Part shown: positions 1-5,795 of the stretch, piece by piece
Layout: each line of letters starts with the position of its first letter
Position numbering within the stretch: position 1 is the first letter of the stretch
From: Verrucomicrobiales bacterium
GTDB taxonomy: Bacteria; Verrucomicrobiota; Verrucomicrobiia; Limisphaerales; Palsa-1400
Assembly: GCA_028293405.1 (NCBI GenBank)
Contig: JAQGOW010000122.1
Coordinates: forward strand, 1 to 5,862
DNA length: 5,862 bases
Direction: 5' to 3'
Program-made: the position numbers and the translations under genes
Notes under the pieces: model-generated
The model's input: the letters and a program-made list of their open reading frames with translations, nothing else
What the model was told of the DNA's origin: nothing
Database searches by the model: none

Positions 1-2339
1 ATCCGGTTCACCTGACGTTTTTGCAGTCCGACATTCAGGACTTCGAAAAGTATCGCACCACGCTCGGCGCGTTGACGAAGAAAGGTGATACCAAACCCGC
101 CCACGAAATTTTCGCGCGCTTCCTTCAACGCGCCGAAGAGCGAAACAGTCTTTCGACGAACCTGCTCGCCAAGGGCAATTTCGATTTCACCGGCCACGAA
201 CGTTTCCTCGCCAGCCGCAAAAACGCTCCGCAACCCAAAGACATGGACGAAGCGAAGAAAGTTTGGGAAGAGGAAGTGCGTTACGAATTCCTGCAGGAAA
301 AACTTTCCGCGCCTGACATCAAATTGTCCGGCGACCTGAAATCCGAACCAACGAAGTTTGTCATCACACTCACGACAAACAAAATGCATCCGCAGAATTT
401 TGATTTGTTGCCGAAGAATTTTTATGACGCTCACGGCAAGCCTGTCGCATTCCTGCACCTCGAAGCGAACAAGACCAACGCCACTGTCGAGATACCCAAA
501 CTCAAGGGTGACAATCTGCAGAATTTCAAACGCCCATTCTTCAGTGAAGATGGCAAGGAAGTCGGTTCAATCACTTCGACAAACAAGTCGACCAACTTTG
601 TCGGAACCGTTCAGTTGAATCGTAAGAACTATTCGGAACTCACGCAGACACTCCAGAAGCGTTACGACCGTTTGATGAAGAGCTATCGCGATCTCGACCC
701 CGATTCGGTTCTCGAACTGTATCTCGGGGCACTGGCCCGCGCTTACGATCCGCATTCCGAATACATGGGCCACGCGCAAACCGAGAATTTCAACATCTCG
801 ATGAAGCTGTCGCTTTTCGGCATCGGCGCGGTCCTGCAATCCGAAGATGGTTTCTGCAAGATCAAGGAACTCGTTCCCGGACCTGCCATGAAGAGCAAGA
901 AGATTAAACCCGGCGATAAGATCGTTGCCGTTGCGCAAGGCGATAAAGAACCGCTCGACGTCATCGGTATGCGTCTCGACAAAGTGGTCGAACACATCCG
1001 CGGTCCCAAAGGCAGCGAGGTTCGCTTGACCATTGTTCCAGCCGACGCCGCGGATTCGTCTACTCGCGAAGTGGTCACGCTGTATCGCGATCAAATCAAA
1101 CTCGAAGACCAGGAAGCCAAAGCGCGCGTTTACGACACGCAAGCAGCCAATGGCAACGCGGTTCGTATAGGCGTTATCGACTTACCCTCATTCTATGCGG
1201 ACACGACAGGCCAAAAACGTTTGGCCAGCAGTGACGCTACTTCGACCGCAACGAGCACGACTCTTGATTGCGCTCGCTTGATTCGCCGCATGAAAAAAGA
1301 GGGCGTCACCGGCATCATTCTCGACCTCCGCAAAAACGGCGGCGGTTACCTCGAAGAAGCCATCGGCCTGACCGGTTTGTTCATCACTAAAGGGCCTGTC
1401 GTTCAGACCAAGGAATTCAATGGCGAAATCGTCACCGAATCCGATCCTGACCCCGGCGTGCTCTGGGACGGGCCGCTCGTCGTGCTCACCAGCAAGTTCA
1501 GCGCTTCGGCCTCGGAAATTTTGGCCGGTGCATTGCAGGATTATAACCGCGCTTTGATCGTGGGCGAAAAATCGACCTTCGGCAAAGGCACCGTGCAAAC
1601 ACTCGCATCGGTGGCGAACTACATCGATTCGAGCCGCCTGCCCAAGAACTACGACCCGGGCACGTTGCGTCTCACCATCCGCAAATTCTACCGCGCCGGT
1701 GGTGCGTCCACACAGTTGAAAGGCGTCGTCTCCGACATCGCTCTGCCTTCCGTTCATGACGAATGGGAAGTTGGCGAAGGTTCGATGGAAAACGCATTGC
1801 CCTGGGACGAAGTTCCCACCGCTGATCCGGAAAACCTCCGTCTCGTCGCTCCGTACGTGACCGCGTTGCGTGAACATTCACAAAAACGGGTCAACTCCGA
1901 GAAGGACTTCCAATATGAACGCGATCGCATCGCGGAGTATAAGAAGGCTCAGGCTGACAAGACTGTCTCGTTGAATGAAGCCGAGCGGCTTGCCGAAAAG
2001 AAGCTGCAACAGGCCAAGGAAGACGCTCGCACGAAAGAGATTTCGTCGCGCAAAAAGCCGACTGAAAAAGTTTACGAGATCACCCAGGAAAACGTGAATG
2101 TCTCAACTTTGCAGCCGCCGAAATCCAAGAACGCCGACACTGCCAAGGCGAGTGAAAATCCCGGTCCGTCCAGCGCCAGCACAGTTGCTGCGAGCGAAGA
2201 AGATGCTCCTGACGTCGGTGAAGAAGCTGTCGCCAATGAAGCGCGCCTGCGCGAGGCCAAGAATATTCTCATCGATTACATCTCGATGCTGAACAAGTCC
2301 GGGTCTATCGCCCACGGAAACGCTACGACTGCGAAGTAA
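1..2339 (+). CDS. prc: Carboxy-terminal processing protease, Prc/Tsp family (MEROPS S41A), 5' partial
   Basis: This is a periplasmic serine protease that degrades or trims proteins from an exposed C-terminus, using a Ser/Lys dyad. The frame is open from base 3, so the signal peptide and first N-terminal helices lie off the window; the TTG at 21 is only a possible codon, not a credible start. Numbering from that TTG, I see the N-terminal motif LQSDIQDFEKY (from codon 20), DPHSEYM at 243-249, a PDZ domain at about 265-345 (SLFGIGAVL, PGDKIVAV, RGPKGSEVRL), the core strand DLRKNGGG (435-442), then FSASASEI with nucleophile Ser496, Asp507 of QDY and general base Lys522 of FGKG. The tail from about 591 (NALPWDEVP) matches the Tsp-specific C-terminal region, with a Lys/Ala/Glu-rich low-complexity linker before a final helix. 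Two oddities: residues about 96-204 are an insertion relative to E. coli Tsp, and the Ser-Lys spacing is 26 rather than 25. The gene ends convergently inside fmt. Family assignment is very secure. Confidence 0.95.
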   Translation, partial: PVHLTFLQSDIQDFEKYRTTLGALTKKGDTKPAHEIFARFLQRAEERNSLSTNLLAKGNFDFTGHERFLASRKNAPQPKDMDEAKKVWEEEVRYEFLQEKLSAPDIKLSGDLKSEPTKFVITLTTNKMHPQNFDLLPKNFYDAHGKPVAFLHLEANKTNATVEIPKLKGDNLQNFKRPFFSEDGKEVGSITSTNKSTNFVGTVQLNRKNYSELTQTLQKRYDRLMKSYRDLDPDSVLELYLGALARAYDPHSEYMGHAQTENFNISMKLSLFGIGAVLQSEDGFCKIKELVPGPAMKSKKIKPGDKIVAVAQGDKEPLDVIGMRLDKVVEHIRGPKGSEVRLTIVPADAADSSTREVVTLYRDQIKLEDQEAKARVYDTQAANGNAVRIGVIDLPSFYADTTGQKRLASSDATSTATSTTLDCARLIRRMKKEGVTGIILDLRKNGGGYLEEAIGLTGLFITKGPVVQTKEFNGEIVTESDPDPGVLWDGPLVVLTSKFSASASEILAGALQDYNRALIVGEKSTFGKGTVQTLASVANYIDSSRLPKNYDPGTLRLTIRKFYRAGGASTQLKGVVSDIALPSVHDEWEVGEGSMENALPWDEVPTADPENLRLVAPYVTALREHSQKRVNSEKDFQYERDRIAEYKKAQADKTVSLNEAERLAEKKLQQAKEDARTKEISSRKKPTEKVYEITQENVNVSTLQPPKSKNADTAKASENPGPSSASTVAASEEDAPDVGEEAVANEARLREAKNILIDYISMLNKSGSIAHGNATTAK

Positions 2340-3279
2340 CGAATTGTTCGCCGCTGCGGATCGAGTTGCCCTGAAGAAATTCAGCGGCACTCATCTGCCG
2401 GCCGCCTTCGCGTTGCAATCTCAGGATGCGCAAAGCATCTTGTCCACACGCCACGACCACACCTGAGTTGTCGGCGGCGAGGACTGTCCCGGGTTCACCT
2501 TGTGCGCTGACGACTTCTGCTCGCCAGACCTTCAACAGGCGTGCTTTGTCGTTTACCTTTTGAAACGTAAACGCGCCCGGCCACGGGGTGAACGCGCGAA
2601 TCCGGTTTTGCAAAACTCGCGCCGGCAATTTCCAATCCAGTTGCCCGTCTTCCTTTTTAATTTTTTTGACGTGCGTCGCTTCCGAATGATTCTGTGGACG
2701 CGCTTGAATTTTTCCGGCTGCAAAATCTAATAAGGTCGGCAGCAAACCTTCCGCGCCGACGATCGCCAACTTGTCATGCAACGTCGCCGCGTCATCAGTT
2801 GCCTCGATCGCAATCGGGTGCTGGCTCAGGATAGGGCCAGTGTCCAAACCTTCATCCATCTGCATGATTGTCACGCCGGTCTCTGGATCGCCATTGAGCA
2901 ACGCCGCTTGAATCGGCGCAGCGCCACGATACTGGGGCAGTAAAGACGTGTGAACGTTCACGCAACCAAACTTCGGCGTATCAAGAATCGCACGTGGCAA
3001 AATCTGTCCGTAGGCAATGACCACAATATAGTCCGGCGCGAGTTGTTTGAGTTGTTCAATGAACTGCGGCTCACGCGCGCGCTCGGGTTGAAGCACGGGA
3101 ATGTTGGCGGCTAGCGCGACTTTCTTCACCTCGGATGGAGTGAGTTTGAGATCACGTCCTTTCGGTCGATCCGGTTGCGTCACGACCGCTTGGACGGAGA
3201 ACTTCGGCGAGGCAAGCAACGCCTGCAAACTGGCGCAGGCCAGTTCGGCGGTTCCCATGAATATGACGCGCAGGGGCAT
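2323..3279 (-). CDS. fmt: Methionyl-tRNA formyltransferase
   Basis: This cytoplasmic enzyme transfers a formyl group from 10-formyltetrahydrofolate to methionyl-tRNA(fMet), preparing initiator tRNA for translation. The 318-residue length is normal for the family. The N-terminal Rossmann-type formyltransferase domain (about 1-205) starts LRVIFMGT and carries the signature VNVHTSLLPQYRGAAPIQ, with catalytic Asn108 and His110, the SLLP folate loop at 112-115, and Asp146 in MDEGLDTG; these positions coincide with those I recall for E. coli Fmt. The C-terminal OB-fold domain (about 210-318) begins DGQLDW and contains IRAFTPWPGAF. The usual GTP following the first strand reads GTA here, a conservative deviation. 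The ATG at 3279 fits the family N-terminus, but no Shine-Dalgarno sequence precedes it; a heptamer repeat array ends 4 nt upstream. The stop codon lies inside the protease gene (17-bp tail-to-tail overlap). The common partner def is not seen in this window. Confidence 0.97.
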   Translation of the reverse strand: MPLRVIFMGTAELACASLQALLASPKFSVQAVVTQPDRPKGRDLKLTPSEVKKVALAANIPVLQPERAREPQFIEQLKQLAPDYIVVIAYGQILPRAILDTPKFGCVNVHTSLLPQYRGAAPIQAALLNGDPETGVTIMQMDEGLDTGPILSQHPIAIEATDDAATLHDKLAIVGAEGLLPTLLDFAAGKIQARPQNHSEATHVKKIKKEDGQLDWKLPARVLQNRIRAFTPWPGAFTFQKVNDKARLLKVWRAEVVSAQGEPGTVLAADNSGVVVACGQDALRILRLQREGGRQMSAAEFLQGNSIRSGEQFVTSQS

Positions 3280-3283
3280 GAAG

Positions 3284-3318
3284 CAGTATTCAGTATTCGG
3301 TTTTCAGTGTTCAGTAAA
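3284..3318. repeat. Degenerate heptanucleotide tandem array (5 units) in the fmt leader
   Basis: Plus-strand units are CAGTATT, CAGTATT, CGGTTTT, CAGTGTT and CAGTAAA, in perfect 7-bp register. On the minus (fmt) strand they read TTTACTG, AACACTG, AAAACCG, AATACTG, AATACTG, ending 4 nt before the fmt ATG. I recall similar ACTGAAN-type heptamer strings scattered between genes in Verrucomicrobia and Planctomycetes, but cannot check this here. The array occupies the whole expected ribosome-binding region of fmt. Confidence 0.75.
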
Positions 3319-3327
3319 GAATCCTGA

Positions 3328-3339
3328 TTAGACTCCTTA
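3328..3339. repeat. Left flank motif, inverted relative to 5778-5791
   Basis: The plus strand reads TTAGACTCCTTA. The reverse complement of 5778-5791 reads TTAGAGCCTCCTTA, identical except for a 2-nt GC insertion. The two copies therefore face each other across the terminase pair. They could be termini of a cassette or two independent copies of one interspersed repeat. No convincing target-site duplication is visible outside them. Confidence 0.45.
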
Positions 3340-3340
3340 G

Positions 3341-3367
3341 CGGTAGGGCTCGTTGGCGAGCCGTCCC
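3341..3367. repeat. Short REP-like palindrome
   Basis: The core is a perfect stem, GGCTCG (3347-3352) and CGAGCC (3357-3362), with a TTGG loop, inside GC-rich sequence. No T-tract follows on either strand, so it does not look like an intrinsic terminator. It directly follows the left flank motif and may be part of the same repeat unit. It resembles intergenic palindromes I recall from Verrucomicrobia, which a genome-wide search would have to confirm. Confidence 0.45.
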
Positions 3368-3447
3368 GTTTCTCCTCCAAAAAGCATTCTCCCTCCTCGC
3401 CCCCTTCGCGCGAAATCCCCTCCAAAAAAAAGATTAAAAAAATATTT

Positions 3448-3485
3448 CACTTGGACAGCTTTTGTCCAAGTGGACTTGCTACACT
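3448..3485 (+). promoter_or_regulatory. Hairpin or operator-like inverted repeat upstream of the small terminase gene
   Basis: The arms CACTTGGACA (3448-3457) and TGTCCAAGTG (3463-3472) are perfect complements around a 5-nt loop. A further overlapping ACTTG (3474-3478) gives a third partial half-site, so an alternative CAAG/CTTG pairing is possible. TACACT at 3480-3485 could be a weak -10 element, but no well-spaced -35 box is evident. The preceding 3426-3447 is very A/T-rich, so on the minus strand the hairpin is followed by T-runs and could terminate antisense transcription. An operator for the HTH protein encoded 34 bp downstream is an equally reasonable reading. Confidence 0.4.
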
Positions 3486-3505
3486 CCTGTTCAGAAAGTA
3501 AAAAT

Positions 3506-4210
3506 ATGACAACTACATTACAAGACTCTGTAGCCCTTACCGGCTCAACCCCAACTACATCCGTTAACACTGAGCCATCCTCAGCGCCCGAAACCCATAT
3601 TCAACCGCCTCCGTCCGCCGTTCCGACCAAATGCCAGCACCCACCACACCCCAGCAAAATCTCCAGCCTTCCTTCCGAACTCCGCGAGTTCCTTAACGAA
3701 TCCATTCACAACCATGTGCCGCGTAAAACGATCATCGAGGCCCTCGCCCAAAAAGGCCATCCGGGCATCAATCCGGTTAACATCACAAAATGGACCAAGT
3801 CAGGCTACCAACTCTGGCTTCAGGAACGGGAACGCTTCCAATGCCTTCGCCTTAAAATGGAAGACGCCGACAAGCACTACACCCACCTTGATGACGCTGG
3901 CCAAAACCGCGCCAACCGGGTCAATGGCATCTTGATCGATTTGCACATGGCTCAGATCATGCGCGACTTCGATCCCAATGTTCTGAAGAGCGAGCTGGAG
4001 AAAGACCCTCTGCAATTCTTCAAATTCGTTCGCGCCACTCACACCCGCTCGTTGGACAGACAACGCGACGAACGCATCAACCTTCAACGCGAAAAAATGG
4101 GCGACACCGAAACCGGACCAACTGAATTTGGCCGCCAAGCCGTCAAAGAAGCCCTCGGCCTGCCGGATTCCTGGATCGCACCCACACCCACTCGACCCTC
4201 AACCCATTAA
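3506..4210 (+). CDS. Putative phage terminase small subunit (Mu gp27-like, HTH)
   Basis: This is a 234-residue protein, probably the DNA-recognition subunit that brings phage DNA to the large terminase. The function is inferred from position (69 nt upstream of a gp28-like large subunit, same strand) and from resemblance to gp27/DUF3486-type proteins. Residues 1-50 are a Thr/Ser/Pro-rich disordered tail. Residues 52-100 begin ISSLPSELREFLNESI and continue through VPRKTIIEALAQKG and INPVNITKWTKSGY, a plausible HTH in which NITKWTKSGY would be the recognition helix. Residues 101-200 are mostly charged helix, likely for oligomerisation, and the last ~30 are low-complexity and Pro-rich (APTPTRPSTH). 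I chose the ATG at 3506 because the open frame upstream runs back into a repeat palindrome and A-tracts; the ribosome site is weak (AGAAAG). No frameshift or internal stop is seen. It could instead be a transcription regulator. Confidence 0.65.
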   Translation: MTTTLQDSVALTGSTPTTSVNTEPSSAPETHIQPPPSAVPTKCQHPPHPSKISSLPSELREFLNESIHNHVPRKTIIEALAQKGHPGINPVNITKWTKSGYQLWLQERERFQCLRLKMEDADKHYTHLDDAGQNRANRVNGILIDLHMAQIMRDFDPNVLKSELEKDPLQFFKFVRATHTRSLDRQRDERINLQREKMGDTETGPTEFGRQAVKEALGLPDSWIAPTPTRPSTH

Positions 4211-4226
4211 CTCTAATTTCCGCCAA

Positions 4227-4263
4227 TTAACCTTTGTTAACCCTTTTTAACCTTTGTTAACCC
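4227..4263. repeat. Helically phased TTAACC array between the terminase genes
   Basis: TTAACC occurs at 4227, 4237, 4247 and 4257, exactly one per 10 bp. The array can also be read as a 17-bp direct repeat, TTAACCTTTGTTAACCC, at 4227-4243 and 4247-4263. A degenerate TTAACT at 4207, which includes the stop codon of the upstream gene, is in the same phase; the 4217 slot is not a match. All copies therefore face one side of the helix, as expected for an array bound by an oligomeric protein. It lies 17 bp upstream of the large-subunit start. Confidence 0.7.
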
Positions 4264-4279
4264 AAAACCAAAAGATGTT

Positions 4280-5755
4280 ATGCAAACAAACTCCAAACTA
4301 TTCGCTTATCTAAAAACCATCGCCGCCGAAAACGCTACGAACTTTATCGGCAAAGCCAAAATCCGTCCTGTCGAATACTTCCTCCCAACTCAGGCCAACT
4401 GGATCTTCGACAATTCCAAACGGAAATTCTGCGTCAAAGGACGCCAATTCGGTTGGTCAGACATTACCGGCCTTCGCGCCGCTCTCATTCTCGGGTTCAG
4501 TGATGTCAAACGTGACACCTGGGCCGCCAGCCGCGACCAAACACAAGCCGGCCTCCTCGTGGAGGATGTCTCTCGCTGGTGTGATGTCATCTGTGAAGGA
4601 GGCTTCGCAAAATCCCTCATAACATCCTCCTCGCAGGACTGCCTTGCCTTTACCAATGGCAATCGATTCCACTCCTTGTCATCCAATCCTGATGCCCAAG
4701 CCGGCAAACGCGGCAATCGCATCCTCGACGAATTCGCTCTCCACGAACAACAGGAAAAACTCCTCGCCATCGCTTTGCCCGGCACAGATTGGGGCGGCAG
4801 CCTCGAAATTATTTCCACCCCGCGCGGCACCGACACCGTGTTTCACAAATTGCAGATGGACATCGAGCATAACGGCAACCCGCAAAAATTCAGCTACTAC
4901 AAGGTCACCCTCGAAAAAATGCTCAACGAAGGCCTTCTCTATAAACGCCAATGCATCCTGCCGCACGACGATCCGATTCAACAAATGGACGAAGCCGAAT
5001 ACTTTGACTACAAGCGTCGCGAATGCGGTGACGACGAAATCTTCAACCAGGAATACATGTGCGTTTCCAGCGACGAACAAAGCGCTTTCCTCAGCTACGA
5101 CCTCATCACCGCCGCCGAATTCCCGGTCTCCCTCTCCTCCTCAGGAGGAGAGGGTCGGGGAGAGGAGGCAGGTGATTCAAAAAATTCCCAATCATCCGAC
5201 TGGTCCTGCGACGCCTCCGAACTCTCGGAAAACTCCGAACTTTTCCTTGGCGTCGACATCGGTCGCGACCACGACCTCACCGTTTTCTGGCTCCTCGACA
5301 AACGCGGCTCGACCTATCACACCGTTGGTATCGAAGTCTTCGACAAAGAACCTTTCGAGAAACAAGAAGCAGCCCTCTACGAACTGTTGAGTTTGCCCCT
5401 TGTCAAACGCTGCTGCATCGACCAGACCGGCATCGGCCGGCAATTCACCGAACGCGCCCAAAACCGATTCGGCAAATACAAAGTCGAAGGCATCACCTTC
5501 ACCCAGGCCATGAAAGAAGAACTCGCCTACCCCGTCCGGATGGCCTTCGAAGACCGCACCATAAAAATCCCAAGCCAACCCGAAATCCGCACCGACCTCC
5601 GCGCCATAAAAAAAGAAACAACCGCCAGCGGCAACATCCGCTTCACCGCCGACCGCAGTGCCAGCGGCCACTCCGACCGCTTCTGGGCGTTGGCCCTCGC
5701 ATTGCACGCCACCAAACGGAAATCCGCGCCATTGGAAATTACGATCGGCTACTAA
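4280..5755 (+). CDS. Phage terminase large subunit, Mu gp28-like (ATPase-nuclease)
   Basis: This 491-residue protein matches the Mu gp28-like large terminase family, the motor that pumps DNA into proheads and cuts it. The ATPase domain (about 45-270) has a Walker A-like loop KGRQFGWS (53-60), Walker B ILDEFA (148-153) with Asp150 and Glu151, and the coupling motif IISTPRG (177-183). The RNase H-fold nuclease domain (about 321-478) has its three expected acidic positions: Asp326 in LGVDIGRDHDLTVFW, Asp381 in CIDQTGIG and Asp466 in SGHSDRFWALALA. Phe/Tyr-rich GVDIG and FGKYKVEGITFT blocks are typical of the family. The Walker A loop lacks the usual lysine before Ser (Trp59), which I believe is common in this family. 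The linker (about 282-320) is extended and carries a palindromic DNA repeat read in frame. Start ATG 4280 has no strong Shine-Dalgarno. It is complete, apparently functional, and presumably works with the upstream small subunit. Confidence 0.9.
   Translation: MQTNSKLFAYLKTIAAENATNFIGKAKIRPVEYFLPTQANWIFDNSKRKFCVKGRQFGWSDITGLRAALILGFSDVKRDTWAASRDQTQAGLLVEDVSRWCDVICEGGFAKSLITSSSQDCLAFTNGNRFHSLSSNPDAQAGKRGNRILDEFALHEQQEKLLAIALPGTDWGGSLEIISTPRGTDTVFHKLQMDIEHNGNPQKFSYYKVTLEKMLNEGLLYKRQCILPHDDPIQQMDEAEYFDYKRRECGDDEIFNQEYMCVSSDEQSAFLSYDLITAAEFPVSLSSSGGEGRGEEAGDSKNSQSSDWSCDASELSENSELFLGVDIGRDHDLTVFWLLDKRGSTYHTVGIEVFDKEPFEKQEAALYELLSLPLVKRCCIDQTGIGRQFTERAQNRFGKYKVEGITFTQAMKEELAYPVRMAFEDRTIKIPSQPEIRTDLRAIKKETTASGNIRFTADRSASGHSDRFWALALALHATKRKSAPLEITIGY
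5128..5169. repeat. REP-like palindromic repeat nested in frame in the large-terminase gene
   Basis: The arms CCCTCTCCTCCT (5130-5141) and AGGAGGAGAGGG (5143-5154) are perfect complements around a single C, followed by TCGGGGAGAGGAGG. It encodes roughly Ser284-Gly298 of the large terminase, a Ser/Gly/Glu-rich stretch with no family motif. CCCTCTCC...GGAGAGGGTCGGGG is a widespread intergenic palindrome type in bacteria as I recall it, so its presence within a coding region is notable. The reading frame is kept open through it. Confidence 0.7.
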
Positions 5756-5758
5756 AAA

Positions 5759-5791
5759 TCCCTCGTAGCAGCCGACGTAAGGAGGCTCTAA
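5759..5791. repeat. Interspersed-repeat-like sequence after the large-terminase gene, with right flank motif
   Basis: The stretch starts CCCTCGTAGCAGCCGACG and ends with TAAGGAGGCTCTAA (5778-5791), the inverted counterpart of 3328-3339. I recall the GTAGCAGCCGACGTAAGGAGGC type of sequence as a recurrent intergenic repeat in soil Verrucomicrobia, which cannot be verified here. No hairpin plus T-tract terminator for the large-terminase transcript is visible in it. Confidence 0.5.
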
Positions 5792-5795
5792 CCCT

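Noticed and set aside
567..1142. 191-codon open frame on the minus strand inside prc
   Set aside because: It is antisense to the PDZ-encoding part of a well-conserved gene and has no recognisable motif; it is a codon-bias shadow.
1188..1877. 229-codon open frame on the minus strand inside prc
   Set aside because: It lies opposite the protease catalytic domain, and its His/Arg/Phe-rich translation looks like an antisense artefact.
2340..3279. def or another partner gene in an operon with fmt
   Set aside because: No peptide deformylase motifs are seen, and both neighbours of fmt are on the opposite strand.
3284..3318. CRISPR array
   Set aside because: The units are 7 bp, contiguous and degenerate, with no spacers and no cas genes.
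3405..3414. 10-bp palindrome TTCGCGCGAA as an operator
   Set aside because: A single short palindrome in a C/T-rich stretch with no second copy or supporting context is too likely by chance.
3371..3428. Direct repeat CCTCCAAAAA in the fmt/small-terminase intergenic region
   Set aside because: It is short and low in complexity; A-tracts next to pyrimidine runs produce such matches easily.
3353..3505. N-terminal extension of the small-terminase gene from a TTG at 3353
   Set aside because: The extension translates a repeat palindrome, pyrimidine-rich DNA, A-tracts and the hairpin, giving a basic low-complexity peptide. ATG 3506 is the first sensible start.
4644..5390. 248-codon plus-strand frame overlapping the large-terminase gene
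   Set aside because: It is a frame-shifted reading of the conserved ATPase/nuclease gene, and its Ser/Thr/Pro/Asn-rich composition is typical of an out-of-frame translation.
5192..5707. 171-codon minus-strand frame opposite the nuclease domain
   Set aside because: It is antisense to conserved catalytic motifs, and its Gly/Ala/Phe/Val-rich sequence has no family features.
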